Notes: generated by a model from the letters alone, not told the origin. Shown: positions 10,413 to 21,517, numbered from the stretch's first letter. The stretch: 64,000 nt of DNA from Lichenostomus cassidix (GCA_008360975.2 CM039210.1:12588293-12652292), one strand, 5' to 3'. Program-made: numbers and translations.

Positions 10413-10456
10413 CTGCCTGCCTTGCGGAAAAGAATATCTTACCCCTTGTCGCTACA
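10413..10456 (+). repeat. LTR-B, right part
   Basis: Forty-four bases ending TTGTCGCTACA, the inverted counterpart of the TGTAGCAACG start at 687. Joined to 687-912 it would give one LTR of about 270 bp interrupted by ERV-A. Confidence 0.6.
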
Positions 10457-10723
10457 AGAGCCAGCCGAATCGGAGGAGGTGGTGGGAGGCTGGCTCTGTC
10501 CTCCGCCGCTGCCGGCAGCCCCCCTCCCTGCCCTGGGCTGATATGGCACTGGGGGTGGGGGATCAGTGGCCACCGCCAGCTCCCCTCCCCCCTGCCATGG
10601 TAGGGCTAGAGATGGGGGATGGGTGGCCATTGCCCCCTCCGGGGCCACCCTCCCCGGGCCACCCTGAGGGCAGACACAGGGGTGGAGCAGGGCCGGGCCG
10701 GTCACCGCCCACTCGCCGCACTG
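10457..10723. other. GC-rich unassigned spacer
   Basis: Pro/Gly-type GC-rich sequence with no recognisable protein. It opens with agagccagcc, whose inverted copy ggctggctct follows about 30 bases later (10488), a small potential hairpin. It ends where RT codons of the next element begin. Confidence 0.4.
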
Positions 10724-11140
10724 AGATTTAAAGGCAATTAACAAAACCACAGAGGACATGGAGGACATAGATTCAGTTGTGCCAAACCCCTACATTTTTC
10801 AGACCACACCAACAAATGAACTAGAGAAGTTCACAATTTTAAATCTCAAAGATGCCTTTTCCTGGATTTCTATAAAGAAAAATAGTCAAGAATTCTTTAC
10901 ATCTGAGTAGGAAAATCCTGAGACAGGAGGAGAGACTCAGCTCACTTGGACAGAGTTACTCCAAGGATTCAAGAATAGCCAAAATATATTTAAACATCAG
11001 CTGTCAAAAGAACTAGAGGACTGGAGAAAACAAGAAAAAACCTTATATAAAGCCCTTAAAGCAGCTGAGAAAGAAACCATCAACTGGAAAGAGAAAGCAA
11101 AACCAATTTAAACAACTAAAACATTCCTTAATATCTGCTC
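10724..11140 (+). pseudogene. pol: Gammaretrovirus-like reverse transcriptase fragment
   Basis: Plus-strand codons give DLKAINKTTED, VVPNPYIF, FTILNLKDAFSWI and, after a stop, ENPETGGETQLTWTELLQGF. These are the RT block A to palm motifs of class I (gamma-type) retroviruses, where VPNPY, LDLKDAFF and TQLTW-LPQGF are hallmarks. The YxDD region is missing: the sequence moves to an unrelated Lys/Glu-rich stretch and then to the RT connection. Confidence 0.8.
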
Positions 11141-11870
11141 CAGCTCTAGGGCTGCCAGACATAACAAAGCCCTTCGAACTTTTTACGTACGAGCAGCAGA
11201 ATGTTACTCTAAAAGTACTGGCACAGCACCTTGGGAATCAACAAAGGGCTGTGGCCTGTTTCTCGAAACAACTAGACAATGTTAGCCAGTGGTGGCCTGA
11301 GTGTCTGAAAGCTGTGGCAGCAACTGTCATTTTAATACAAGAGGCTTGGAAATTCACCCTTAGGCAGCACATTGTCGTGTATGTACCCCACACCATAATC
11401 TCTGGCCTGGAGCAAAAGGGGGGACACAATGTCGCCCTAAAAACAATGTCTGTTGTAAACCCTGCAAAGTTTTTGTCATCCACATTACTTAATGACCTGC
11501 CTGAGCATGACTGCAGACAACAGAGGAGAACTATTCCAGCAGACCAGACCTGAAAGATGTGCCTCTGAAGAAGCCAGATTGGGAACTGATCGCACTGACC
11601 AGAGTTCTAAAACTAAGCGAGGGAAAAGAGGTAAACATATAGACTGATTCCAAATATGCCTTCAGTGTTGTTCATGCCCACAGAGCTATCTGGGAAGAAC
11701 GTGGCCTGCTGACTGCTCAAGGTAATGGCATTAAGCATGCAAAACAAACCCTTGCACTCCTGCAGAGCACCTGAAAGCCTACAGAAGTAGCTGTCCTTCA
11801 TTGCAGAAGTCATCAAAAGGGGAAGACAACACCTGAAGTAAAAAATTGCTTTGCTAACAAAATAGCAAGA
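11141..11870 (+). pseudogene. pol: Gamma-type RT connection and RNase H remnant
   Basis: A 100-codon open piece (11251-11553) with ACFSKQLDNVSQWWPECL is the RT connection of class I pol. RNase H follows with TDSKYAFSVVHAH and EERGLLTAQGNGIKHA, including the TDS aspartate. Stops and small shifts split it. Confidence 0.78.
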
Positions 11871-13031
11871 AAGATTGCAGAAAAAAGCATTTTGGCAGTA
11901 GTGCCACAGAAAAAAGTAGATCTAACAGGGTTTGCTCCAAAATATGATCAGAGTGACCAAAAGTTAATTAAATTTTTTAAAGCTGAAATTAAAGAAGGTG
12001 GGTGGCCTGTTACACTGATAGGCCAGGTTGTAGTCCCACCCCTGATCCTTCGAGAAATAGCGCAGAAGGAACATGAGAGTACTCACTGAAGAACAGAAAA
12101 CCTTTTAAAATATTTGGAAAAAGTAGTAATAGGAAGAAGAATAACTGATATTGTGCAATCTATAACAAGCAAGTGGGAAACCTGTTGCAAAAACAACCCT
12201 GATACAAGCAAGAAAGTAGAGTTAGAAGTGACCAAGGCAGGGCATCTCCCAGGAAATTACTGGCAAATAAATTTTACTAAAATATCACGTGAGGAAGGAT
12301 ATTATGAATATGTACAGGTATTGGTTGATATGCTCAATGAATGGCCTGGAGCTTGTCCCTGTCACACCGGTGCAGTGGGGGAAGTGGTGAAAGCCTTGCT
12401 CGACCATGTAATTCTGGGCTTTGGGGTTCCTTTAGGAATGTCATCAGATAGAGAACCACATTTTGTTGCAACAGTGATCAAGGAAGTTAGCAAGGTTCTG
12501 AGACTTACTTGGGACCTGCACACACCATACAGGCCCCAAGCAAGTGGCAAGGTTGAATGTATGAATGGAACCCTCAAGGCCCAGATTGGTAAAATCTGTC
12601 AAGAAACATCTATGATATGGGTTCAGGCTTTGCCTATAGCCTTACTGAGGGTCCACATACATCCAAGGTGGGGGGACAATATAAGTCCCTATGGAAGCCT
12701 ATATGGCAAACCATATCAAGTTCCACACATTCCAGGGAAAATTCACATAAGGGGAAAATTTGATTTACAGAAATAATTAACAGCCTTAAGCTCCATTTTG
12801 CAGAAGCTCCAGAGATTCGTCATGCCGTCCAAAGTTATAGGATTGGACACCCCTGCTAACCTGTTTCAGCCTGAAAACTGGGTTTTCATCAAATGGTGGA
12901 CCAGCAACCCCTTCCAAGCTAAGTGGAAGGGACCATTCCAAGTTTTGCTGACCACCCTCACTTCTGAGAAAGGTTGCTGGAAAAAGATCATGAATCCACT
13001 ACTCCCGGATGAAGAAAGTTTCTGCCCCTGA
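11871..13031 (+). pseudogene. pol: Gamma-type integrase
   Basis: A 220-codon open segment (12114-12776) holds the catalytic core: GAVGEVVKALLDHVILGFG, SSDREPHF at the second catalytic position (the usual DNG reads DRE), and YRPQASGKVECMNGTLK with the catalytic glutamate. The C-terminal part at 12798-13031 reads ENWVFIKWW and KWKGPFQVLL, the integrase tail of class I elements. Confidence 0.82.
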
Positions 13032-13049
13032 GACCATCAAAACAGAGAC

Positions 13050-13500
13050 TGATGCAAATCAAAATGATGTATTTTAAATTGTTCTTTACATGTCTGTTGT
13101 TTGCCCAATTGGTAACCATGACTCAAGGCTCAGCCAAAAGTTACACAACACTGTGATCCAAAAAAAATATATCCAGAGCTCTTAATATGAGCAATTCCTG
13201 TATCTGCACCCAGTTACCACCTCTAGATGAATGTGATAACTGGCCATTTAAAATCAGAGAAGATTTGGAAGAAATTTAGAAAAGAACTCAAATTCTACAT
13301 GAAGTGGGTTCAAAAAATTACACCTTGAAATTTGACCAGATCTTCCATGCCCTCACTTCATGGTTACCAGACTGGGCCTGGGTGAAAGAAACATTTATAA
13401 TGATTGTAATTGTAGTTATTATTTTTGCCATAGCTAGTTGTGTAAACCGATGTTGTAGGTAGTGTAGTTTAGAGACTAGACAAGGTAAAAGCTTGTTAGT
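13050..13500 (+). pseudogene. env: Deleted env of the gamma-type ERV
   Basis: A signal-peptide-like start (MMYFKLFFTCLLFAQL at about 13062) is followed after a short, stop-containing stretch by a transmembrane helix (IMIVIVVIIFAIASCV, about 13399-13445) and a short basic tail. Nearly all of the surface subunit and most of the ectodomain are missing. It directly precedes the polypurine tract. Confidence 0.6.
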
Positions 13501-13504
13501 CTCC

Positions 13505-13518
13505 AAAAAGGGGGGGAA
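13505..13518 (+). promoter_or_regulatory. Polypurine tract
   Basis: aaaaagggggggaa, ending exactly at the LTR start TGATGCCTGATGGG. Confidence 0.8.
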
Positions 13519-14000
13519 TGATGCCTGATGGGTTTTTGTCCTTTTTCATTACACTTTTATACCCTTTTATATATACTCTTTACCCTTTCCCATTCCTGTA
13601 CTTTTCACTCCTTATATCTTAGCCCACATGTTTATAACCCTTGTACTCTAGCCTTGTTCAGAATTCTTTGGAGAAGACGAAACAATCTCCACAATCTCAA
13701 GAACATGAGGCACCAACCTTGAAAGAGCCCTATCCCTGGGACATGTTTTTGTAAACTAAGTTGTAACCTTTTTGGGGGAAGTAATTTGAATAAGGGGGCA
13801 ATTACTTCATTTGTTAGGTTTCTTATTGGGAAATTTTAGATAGGTATGCTAATTAGTGAGGTCCATAAAATTATACACTGGTTGTACCTGAAGGCTCTTT
13901 TCATCATGGTGCACCTGGAATCCTATTAAACCAAGGTAATACCCCTTTTCCTATACTACGTGTCTGCGTCTCAAATTTTTTTCCAGCAATTTTAGGCATC
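13519..14000 (+). repeat. LTR of the gamma-type ERV
   Basis: 482 bp from TGATGCC to GGCATC, inverted ends, preceded by a polypurine tract. A polyadenylation variant attaaa lies near 13926. Eight bases on, TGGCCCCTGGTGGGGAAC resembles a PBS (14008-14025). Confidence 0.75.
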
Positions 14001-14007
14001 GGGGGGG

Positions 14008-14025
14008 TGGCCCCTGGTGGGGAAC
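14008..14025 (+). promoter_or_regulatory. PBS-like sequence after the gamma-type LTR
   Basis: Begins TGG seven bases after the LTR end, where a PBS would sit behind a 5' LTR, though the LTR also follows env and a polypurine tract. The tRNA cannot be named with confidence; it is closest by eye to tRNA-Asp type sites. Confidence 0.4.
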
Positions 14026-14379
14026 GGATTTTTCCTGGGTCCCGGCGTGGCATGCCCTGGCTCTGGGCTCCCAAGCAGCAGAGAAGCAAGCCAGGAAGCT
14101 CTAGTCACAGTGCCAAAAGGAAAGGGAAAAAAAACAGGCAAAGGACAAACGGCAACTGTATCTCTGGTCAGAGACTTTGAGCGGCGTGGACATGGAGCTG
14201 ATCCCCCACTGGAAGGAAGGAGCTGCTCCTCGCCCCCACCCCCCCCCCCCAACTCTTGCAGGAAACCTGGGGCTGGCTCTCGCCCATTGTGATACTCCCG
14301 GAGCCAGGTGGGGGGGGGGGCAGCGACCACCCCAGACACAAAACAAAAAAACCCAAAAAAGGTATGAGATAAAAAAACC
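14026..14379 (+). other. Leader-like unassigned region
   Basis: Purine-rich then C-rich sequence with homopolymer runs (poly-C near 14238, poly-G near 14312, A-rich 14339-14380). It may be the untranslated leader of a second, lost provirus. No protein is recognised. Confidence 0.35.
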
Positions 14380-15544
14380 ATCCTCAAGACAAACATATGG
14401 AGCTCACAGTTGGCAATGGCAGGGTTGAGAGCTTCTGGGTAAGGATTAAGGGACAAACAAACAAATAATGGGGATGTCATCATGGGAGTGTACTGTAGAC
14501 CACTGAGCCAGGACCATGACCCCAATGAATTATTCATCAAGGAACTAAGGGACACCTCTAAATCAACTGCCCTTTTCCTTATGGGGGACTTCAACTTCCT
14601 GGATGTTAACTGGGAACACCACACAGAAGGTACAAACAGGTCCAGAAGATTCCTAAAACACCAGGATGAGAACTTCATGGTACAGGTACTAAGGGAGTTG
14701 ACTAGTAAAAACGCCCTCCTTGATCTATTGTTTGTTAACAGATAGGGTCTTGTGAGTGAAGTGGCGATTGGCGGCTGCCTTGGCCACAGTGACCCCGAAG
14801 CAATCGAGTTTAAAATCTCTGGTGACAGGAGGAAAAGTGCCAGCAAAACCTCAACCCTGGACATGAGGAGAGCAGACTTCAGACTGCTCAGGGAACTAAA
14901 GAGTAAAGTCCCTTGGAAAAAGTCTTTTGAAGGTGCTGAGGTCCATCAGTGCTGGTCCCATTTTAAGTACCACCTCCTAAGGGCACAGGAACAGGCAATT
15001 CCCAAACATTGGAAGTCAAGCAGGAGAGGCAGAAGGCAATCTTGTCTAGGCAGGGATCTTCTTTGGAGCTAAGGCAAAAAAGGAAGGTGTATGGCCAGTG
15101 GAAACAAGGTCAGGTGATGGGAGAAGTACAAAGATGCTGCTTACCACTGTAAGGAGAAAATTTGTGTGGCCAAAGCTCAACTGGAGTACTCTGGGGGACA
15201 ATAAAAAGAGTTTTAAAAATATGTCAATAGCAAGAGGCAGTGCAGAAATAACATTTGCCCATTACGAGATGAGGATGGTCACCTCACAAACAGGGACACA
15301 GACATGGCAGATATGTTTAATGCTTTCTTTCCTCTGTCTTCAACACTGATGACAGGCTAAGGGGGTCCCAGTGCCTTGAGCTGGAGGACCATGGCTGTGA
15401 GAATGATAAACTCTCAGTCGACCTTGAACTTGTGTGGGATCTGCTGCTCCAGCTGGATCCCTATAAGTCTACGGGGCCTAATGGGATTAATCTGAGAACA
15501 CCCAAAGGGCTGGCTGATATCATCATGAGGGCACGAGATCCCCT
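14380..15544 (+). mobile_element. CR1 LINE fragment (endonuclease and start of RT)
   Basis: The endonuclease C-terminal half reads GVYCRPLSQDHDPN, LMGDFNFLDVNWEHH, ALLDLLFVN and GGCLGHSDPEAIEF, all CR1 ORF2 signatures (GDFN and GHSD). Downstream come RRADFRLLRELKSKVPW, EQAIPKHWKSSRRGRR and LLLQLDPYKSTGPNGI, the start of RT. Frameshifts and stops break it (stop at 14743, 15070). CR1 is the dominant LINE in birds and reptiles. The element is cut off at 15544 by the LTR of ERV-D. Confidence 0.9.
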
Positions 15545-15749
15545 TGTGATGGTCTGCAGAGATCTATTTATTAGCAAGAGAACAAGCCTTTTTATACCCT
15601 CTACTTGGGCAGGGTAGGCATGGATTGGCTGCACGCCTGCCAATCACGTGCCTTCCCATCAAATCACCATACAGAGTCCATGCATCTTGCTGACCAATCA
15701 CTGCCTCTTGCAGGAGGTGTCTGGGCAGACCAAACAGTTATCTCCCACA
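15545..15749 (-). repeat. 3' LTR of ERV-D
   Basis: 205 bp on the minus strand from TGTGGGAGATAAC to CCATCACA, with GTATAAAAAGG and AATAAATAG on that strand. A polypurine tract (AAAGAAGGGGGAGA, 15750-15763) abuts its start. No matching 5' LTR is seen in the window. Confidence 0.75.
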
Positions 15750-16109
15750 TCTCCCCCTTCTTTGTTTATTCAATGAAAACACAAACCATACTCTGAAGCA
15801 AAGGCCATTTAGAAAAGAGCTGAACAAATAATAAAGTGATAACTTTTCAAAAACATTAACATGAACAATATGCACATGGTACTAATCAGGATGGGGCAAC
15901 AAACGGTCACACACACCACGAAGGAACCCATTTCACCTGGTGACCTGTGGAGACACAAGCATAACCTCTGCCCCATGTTAGTAGATCTAGAGGTCCTTCC
16001 CATTGCCCTGTTCACCGGAGGTCTGGGATGAGCTTTTGTATCAAAAGAATATTGTCTCTCACATGCTGTTTGGCCAGCCTCAGCTCGATTTAAAAAATTA
16101 AGAACACAC
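15750..16109 (-). pseudogene. pol: Integrase C-terminus and 3' end of ERV-D
   Basis: Reading the minus strand from 16109: LCVLNFLNRAEAGQ, then a block equivalent to the WEGP-to-WVP part of integrase, read in pieces (TWGRGYACVS, VKWVP). Non-coding sequence and the polypurine tract follow. The upstream half of this integrase is at 23434-23594; ERV-C sits between, in the middle of the frame. Confidence 0.75.
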
Positions 16110-16114
16110 AAGGC

Positions 16115-16520
16115 TGTGGAAAGCTGGCTTCTAGAGAAGGGACACGCAGGTGTAGATAGATTACTACTTAACAAGCCACTTCTTAACAATAGCCATATTC
16201 AGCCAACTATTAATTAGAGACCTGCGTCCAATCAGCGATCTAAGGTCACCATGACTTTCCTTCAACATGGAGATCGTAGGAGCCGTCAAGAATGCGTTAA
16301 TTGGCAACAAATATGCAGAAATCAGGCATTATAGGTAAACATAGATACATGTTAAGGCAAGTAGCCAAACTTAGGGCGTGGAAGTATATAACCAATAGTA
16401 TTGTATGATTACAGAATATGCATGAGTTAGTTAACTACACTATAAATTGTATGCTGAAAATGAATAAACTGAAGCTTGTGGTAAATTCATATTGGATTGT
16501 CAAGCCTCCGTTTCTCGGCA
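16115..16520 (+). repeat. 5' LTR of ERV-C
   Basis: 406 bp, TGTGGAAAGCTGG to TTTCTCGGCA. Promoter-like gtatataacc at 16384, aataaac at about 16462. PBS follows two bases on. Confidence 0.95.
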
Positions 16521-16522
16521 AA

Positions 16523-16541
16523 TGGTGACCCCCGACGTGAT
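16523..16541 (+). promoter_or_regulatory. PBS of ERV-C, tRNA-Trp type
   Basis: TGGTGACCCCCGACGTGAT. The site is that used by alpharetroviruses (complement of the tRNA-Trp 3' end) with one extra C. A splice-donor-like aaa/gtgagt lies downstream at about 16770. Confidence 0.85.
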
Positions 16542-16801
16542 ACGAACAAGGGTCCTGCTCCCCATCTGGCTGGACCTCTTGGGGAACAGCGTGGCCACGG
16601 CCGAGAATCCAGGCACCTGGCTCCGAAACACCCCGGAGGGTCAAAGCAGTGGGGGCGCACGCACAGGACGACCATTATCAGGGCAGGATCTGGACACTGC
16701 CGGACTTGTGAGGTGAAAATCTCGCACCAGAGAGGAAAAGTGGCCCGAACATCTCGGAGGGTGAAAAAAGTGAGTGCGCAAAGAGACAAGCCACTTTTGA
16801 T

Positions 16802-18303
16802 GTGTTTTATTGCTTTTTAGAAAAGCGGGGGATTAAGGGTAAGGATATAAAGAGTGATTTAGTGGCGTTGACAGCATGGGGGTTGGCTAAAGGTTGTTTT
16901 ATTGACCCTAACAGCATTTTTGATCGTGATGAATTGCAGAGAGTAGGAGATAAGTTGTGGGATGCTATTCTTGAAGATGATAAGGCTGGGAAAAAACTAG
17001 GCAAAGTGTGGAAGATAGCTAGTAAGGCTCTGTATCAGTATCAGGCAGAACAGAGGGCGGCTAGGGCTTCTTCTGAGCGGCTGAGTCCACCTCCCCCGTC
17101 TACTTCAGGGCAAGGTAATGAGCGATCATGGCCGCTCCCCCCATTAACAAACACAGTACATATTCCCCCTACTAATCCATTTGCTGAGCCCTCTGAGGAT
17201 GCGGTGAAGCCTTCCGCTCCGATCGAGTCTTCTGACCCAGTATCTCACAGGGCAGTTTTTCAGTCACCCAGTTTGGGGAGCCCCGAACTTCCGCCTACCG
17301 GGGGTCTGGCCAGTCCCGGTGGTGCCGGTTTGGGGGCTGCATGTCAGCATGAAATTTATTGGAGGCTATTTACCTCACAAGCGGGTCAGGAGGGTGACGT
17401 GGAAGCTGCGACTGAGATGTTGGGGGTGTTCCCAGTGATTTACAGCCCAGGAGAGCAGGGAGGGCTCACTGCTTCTATTTTAACCCTAAACTGGAAAATC
17501 TTATTTCAGTTGCAAGCTACCGTGAGTGAATTCGGAATTCAGGGAGAGCCTACTAGACAAATGTTAGATTATATCTGGGGGTCAGGACTTCTGCTCCCCT
17601 GTGATATTAAAAGCATTATTAAATTGATACTTACTCAACATCAACAATTGCTGTTCAATGCTCATTGGCAGGCATTTTGCCAGGAGTCGGTGGGTCTAAA
17701 TCGCCAGCAAGGTGACCCGCTGCATGGAGTCACTCTAAATGAATTGATGGGGTTAGGTCCTTATCTAAGAAGTGAGGATCAGGCACTGTTGGGACCAAAC
17801 AAGATTAGAGAGTCTATGGATTTAGCTCGGAATGCTCTGGATAAAATAAAAGCCCCCGGAGGCGTCCCGTCATATATGTCATCAAGCAGGGGCGGGATGA
17901 GCTGCTGGGATCTTTTGTAGATAAGGTTGCTGCAGCGGTGAAAACAGCAGGAATGGCAGAATGCATGCAAGGGACTATGTTAAAGCAGTGTGTATTGCAA
18001 AATGGAAATGGGACAGTCAGAAATCTTATCATGATCATGCCAGAGAATTGGTCCATAGAGGACCTTTTAGAGAAAGCTTCACAGTTCCTTATAGGCAGTC
18101 AAGCTAGGTTAATCAGTGCTATCAAGGAGCTGGGGGAGGGATTAAAAGCGCAGGCAGAATCCTCTCAAAATCAAGTCCTAGCCGCACTCACACCCCTCCG
18201 GCAGCCAAGGCTACTTCCAGCATCTCAAAAAACAAAGCTCCATTGTTTTCGCTGTGGACAGCCAGGGCACTTACGGCGAAACTGCACTGCTGGAGCAGTG
18301 TGA
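16802..18303 (+). pseudogene. gag: Gag of ERV-C (frameshifted)
   Basis: First open part 16802-17920 lacks an ATG and begins at a codon in leader sequence; a poly-T tract at 16814-16818 is a likely indel near the true start. It encodes a matrix domain (LEKRGIKGKDIKSDL, RVGDKLWDAI), a Pro-rich domain, and capsid (LMGLGPYLRSEDQALLG). At about 17865-17880 the frame shifts by one: the major homology region (IKQGRDELLGSFVDKV) is read in the next frame. Nucleocapsid has CFRCGQPGHLRRNC, then a TGA (18301-18303), then a second spacing-correct CSQCQSASHSSAAC. The matrix and capsid look betaretroviral rather than alpharetroviral. Confidence 0.88.
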
Positions 18304-18842
18304 TGTTCTCAGTGCCAGTCTGCGTCACACAGCTCTGCAGCTTGTCGGAGATCCCAGGGAAACGGGAATCGGAGCGCGAAAGGGACTATGACACAAATGG
18401 TAGTACCCGTCCAAATTCAACCGCCTTGCAATCAACCATCCCAGCCTCCTTGCAGCCAGTTACCTGGCAACCTTCCACCGTCGGAAGCCTTGCGATGGAC
18501 CTGGCAACCGCAGTAGACGTTACCTTGGTGGATACCTCCCCCAAGCAGATACCTACTGGAATTACAGGACCAATTGTAATCAGAGGACAACCTGTTGGTG
18601 CACTTTTGATCGGGCGTTCATCTGCAACCATGAAAGGACTGGACATTTTAACTGGATTAATCGATGCTGATTTTCAGGGTACAATTGACATTATGGCTCG
18701 GACATTTCATCCACCTATTCATATTCCTGCTGGATCTAAAATTGCTCAAGTGATCCCTATACCACAGTTGCTCAAAGTCCATCTGATCGGCCTCATCGAG
18801 GAACAGGAGGTTTTGGCTCCACAGGCCCTGCGGTTATGCTAA
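18243..18842 (+). CDS. dUTPase frame of ERV-C
   Basis: An open frame overlapping the end of gag in the -1 phase, the usual layout for a pro frame reached by ribosomal frameshifting. dUTPase motifs: GSLAMDLATAVDVTL, IPTGITGPIV, ALLIGRSSATMKGL, LTGLIDADFQGTI and IPAGSKIAQVIPIP. All five family blocks are recognisable except a clear P-loop at the end. Present in beta- but not alpharetroviruses, so its presence beside an alpha-like PBS and env marks a mosaic. It ends seven bases into the protease frame (ATGCTAA overlap at 18836-18842). Confidence 0.82.
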   Translation: MFSLWTARALTAKLHCWSSVMFSVPVCVTQLCSLSEIPGKRESERERDYDTNGSTRPNSTALQSTIPASLQPVTWQPSTVGSLAMDLATAVDVTLVDTSPKQIPTGITGPIVIRGQPVGALLIGRSSATMKGLDILTGLIDADFQGTIDIMARTFHPPIHIPAGSKIAQVIPIPQLLKVHLIGLIEEQEVLAPQALRLC

Positions 18843-19687
18843 CAGTGGATTTGAAGCAACGTCCACAAAAACGGATATCTTTGGAATATTCTGGCCAACG
18901 GATACAATTATCAGCACTTTTGGATACTGGAGCTGATGTCATGGTACTGGATGAAAACAAATGGCCTGCTCACTGGCCAGCATATGCATCTGGAGCTACT
19001 GTTTCTGGTGTAGGAGGTATCACCATGGCTCGTCGGTCACCACGTTTAAAAATTACCATCGATGACAAAGTTGTGGACTGTGTGGTACAGTTGTTACCAC
19101 TTCCCCCAGGAGTAAATGCTTTAGTAGGCCGTGATGTTTTGGCCCAAATGGGAGCCTTACAACCAGGGCTCCCCAATCCCAGCATGCTACCAGATGAATG
19201 GTTTCTACTTGTTGTGGACTTAAAGGACTGTTTTTTCACCATTGGACTACATCCAGATGACATGCAGCGTTTTGCTTTTACGCTGCCCTCAATTAACCAT
19301 GAGGCACCTGCACAGCGTTTTGAATGGACTGTATTACCACAGGGAATGCGGAACTCACCGACACTTTGTCAACTCTATGTGAATGCTGCTCTCAGGCCTC
19401 TCCGGACGGCCTGGCCAGAAGTAATCATCTATCACTACATGGATGATATATTACTGGCACAGAGCGCACCTTTTACCGCAGATCAGTTACATACCCTGAC
19501 TAATCACTTGCGTGCTCAGGGCCTTACAATCGCCCCTGAAAAGGTACAGAACACATCACCATGGCGATATTTGGGATGGACAATAACAGACCATCAGGTT
19601 CGTCCTCAAAAACTGCAAATTCACACAAACATCCAAACCCTACATGATGCTCAGAAACTGATGGGTGACTTACAATGGTATTCCTAA
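18836..19687 (+). pseudogene. pro-pol: Protease fused in frame to truncated RT (ERV-C)
   Basis: A 283-codon open frame. Residues about 20-115 are a retropepsin (LSALLDTGADVMVLDENKWP, GVGGITMA, GRDVLAQMG). Straight after that the sequence is RT palm (ALQPGLPNPSMLPDEW, VVDLKDCFFTIGL, LPQGMRNSPTLCQ, YHYMDDILLA). Compared with ERV-A, the protease-RT spacer and RT fingers, about 100 residues, are missing without loss of frame. The YMDD is intact but an RT without fingers should not be active. The frame ends at 19687 through a small deletion or shift after LMGDLQW. Confidence 0.87.
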
Positions 19688-20879
19688 TGAACTGTTGAAT
19701 GTTCTGCGGCCTCTACTGAAAGGCACTGAGCCAGCTACAAAAGTCACCCTCTCTACAGCACAGCAGGCGGCGATCCAGACTATCTCAGAACGTGTTGTAC
19801 AAAATCATACATCGCCTCGTCTACTTGATGTGCCACTAAATATCACTGTGCTAACTAGCCCTCAATACCTTTTGGGTGCCATCACTCAGCATAAAAAGAA
19901 AACGGGGGAAAATACCCCCACCACAAATGAGGATTACAATGTTTTGGTGCTGGAATGGTTAGCACCACCCCTTCAACCACGAAAAATGATGCAGGAAAAC
20001 ATAATTACAATGGCAAATCTTATCAAACGTGGCCGCCAAAGGATAAGGGAGATCCAAGGAACATCGCCAGGGGAAATACAAGTACCACTGAAGCTGGATG
20101 ACCTGAACTGGTACTTACAAAATTCTATGGATCTTCAGGCAGCGTTGCTGGAAGAGGGAACCCTCATCAGTATCCGACCTCTCCAGCCTTCTACGCTGGC
20201 ATGGATGTCTAATCACCGATGGCTAATAAAGCCATTGCGGCCATCCTCTCCGCTTTCAGGAGCAGTGACTGTTTATACAGATGCTGGCAAACGCTCCCGT
20301 AAAGCTGCTGCGACGTGGATGGAGGAGAAGCAATGGTGACACAAAATTATTCCTGCAACATCGGAGGACTCTTTACAAACCTTGGAACTATCAGCAGTGG
20401 TCTGGGTCTTTACCAACTGGATAGACCAACCTGTTAACATCGTCACAGATTCTCTCTATGTCGCAGACATTGCTAACAGAATTGAGGAAGCAATGGTTAA
20501 GGATGTGTAAAAACGCCGACTTGCGGAACTATTGATGGTGCTTAAACGCACCATTGGCCAAAGGACTGACCCATATGCCGTGTTGCATATAAGAAGTCAT
20601 CAGTGGTCAGAGGGCCTTGGAGAAGGCAATGCCAGAGCGGACCGATTGGTAGCGGTGGCGGAAGCTCCAGTATCTTCCTTTGAGAGGGCCCGCCACGCAC
20701 ACATGAACTTTCATCAAAATGCAAGGGGTCTCCATAAGGGTTTTGGAATTCCACTGGCAGAAGCCAGGGCCATAGTGCGGGCCTGCCCTATTTGTAGTTT
20801 TCATAACCAGGGTGTTGGTTTGGGTATGGGAGTGAACCCCAAGGGTTACAAGCTAATGAGTTATGGCAGATGGATGTAA
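19665..20879 (+). pseudogene. pol: RT connection, RNase H and integrase zinc domain of ERV-C
   Basis: One frame with two stops (TGA 20337-20339, TAA near 20508). RT thumb and connection lead to RNase H: TVYTDAGKRSRKAAATW and NIVTDSLYVADI carry catalytic aspartates; LHIRSHQ follows. Integrase begins with the HHCC zinc module (HAHMNFHQNARGLHKG, CPICSFH). At about 20850-20870 the frame shifts by one into the core at 20870. Confidence 0.87.
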
Positions 20880-21517
20880 CACATTTCCCTGAATTTGGTA
20901 GATTAAAATATGTCCATGTTTGCATTGACACATACAGCCACATGATATGGGCAACACTACAGCCCGGTGAAAGAGGCCGGGATGTTATAAGGCACCTTAC
21001 TAGTTGCTTTGCTGTATTGGGCAAACCCAAAGCTATCAAAACAGACAATGGACCAGCTTATTGTAGTGCCTTGGTGAAAAAATACATGCAACTTTGGGAC
21101 ATAAAACATACTACAGGAATTCCTCACTCCCCAACGGGGCAGGCAATGGTAGAACGAGCAAATGCAACAATAAAGGGTTACCTGGCAAAACACAAGGAGG
21201 TCTCAGATAGTAGAGAAAGGCTTTCTAAAACCCTGTTTGTACTAAATCATCTGTGTATATTCGGAGATCAGGATTTACCACCTATCTTAATTCATCACAA
21301 GGGAGTGGCACAGCCACCGGTACCACGCATGAAGGTCCTATATAAGGACCCCAAAACAGACATCTGGGAGGGTCCAGTAGAGGTCATATATTCTGGCAGA
21401 GGTTATTTTTGTGTATCTTCCTCCACAAGCCCCCTTTGGGTTCCTAGCCGCTGGGTGAAGCCTGCACTTGATCAACCTGGCACGGCTACAGGTGCCCCCG
21501 ATACCGCCGATCGATGA
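20870..21517 (+). pseudogene. pol: Integrase core and C-terminus of ERV-C
   Basis: A 215-codon intact segment. D-D-E residues are all visible: MDVTHFPEFG, IKTDNGPAYC, MVERANATIK. The C-terminal domain contains DIWEGPVEVIYSGRGYF and PLWVPSRWVKPA. It overlaps the start of the extra frame at 21459. Only the upstream frameshift and the stops in RNase H separate it from the rest of pol. Confidence 0.9.

Noticed and set aside
15776..16189. 126-codon minus-strand frame starting at 16189
   Set aside because: Its first part reads through the 5' LTR of ERV-C; only the part below 16109 is integrase and it is annotated as such.
18226..18232. AAAAAAC as a gag-pro slippery site in ERV-C
   Set aside because: It is a known type of heptamer, but its phase relative to the gag codons is wrong for -1 frameshifting.
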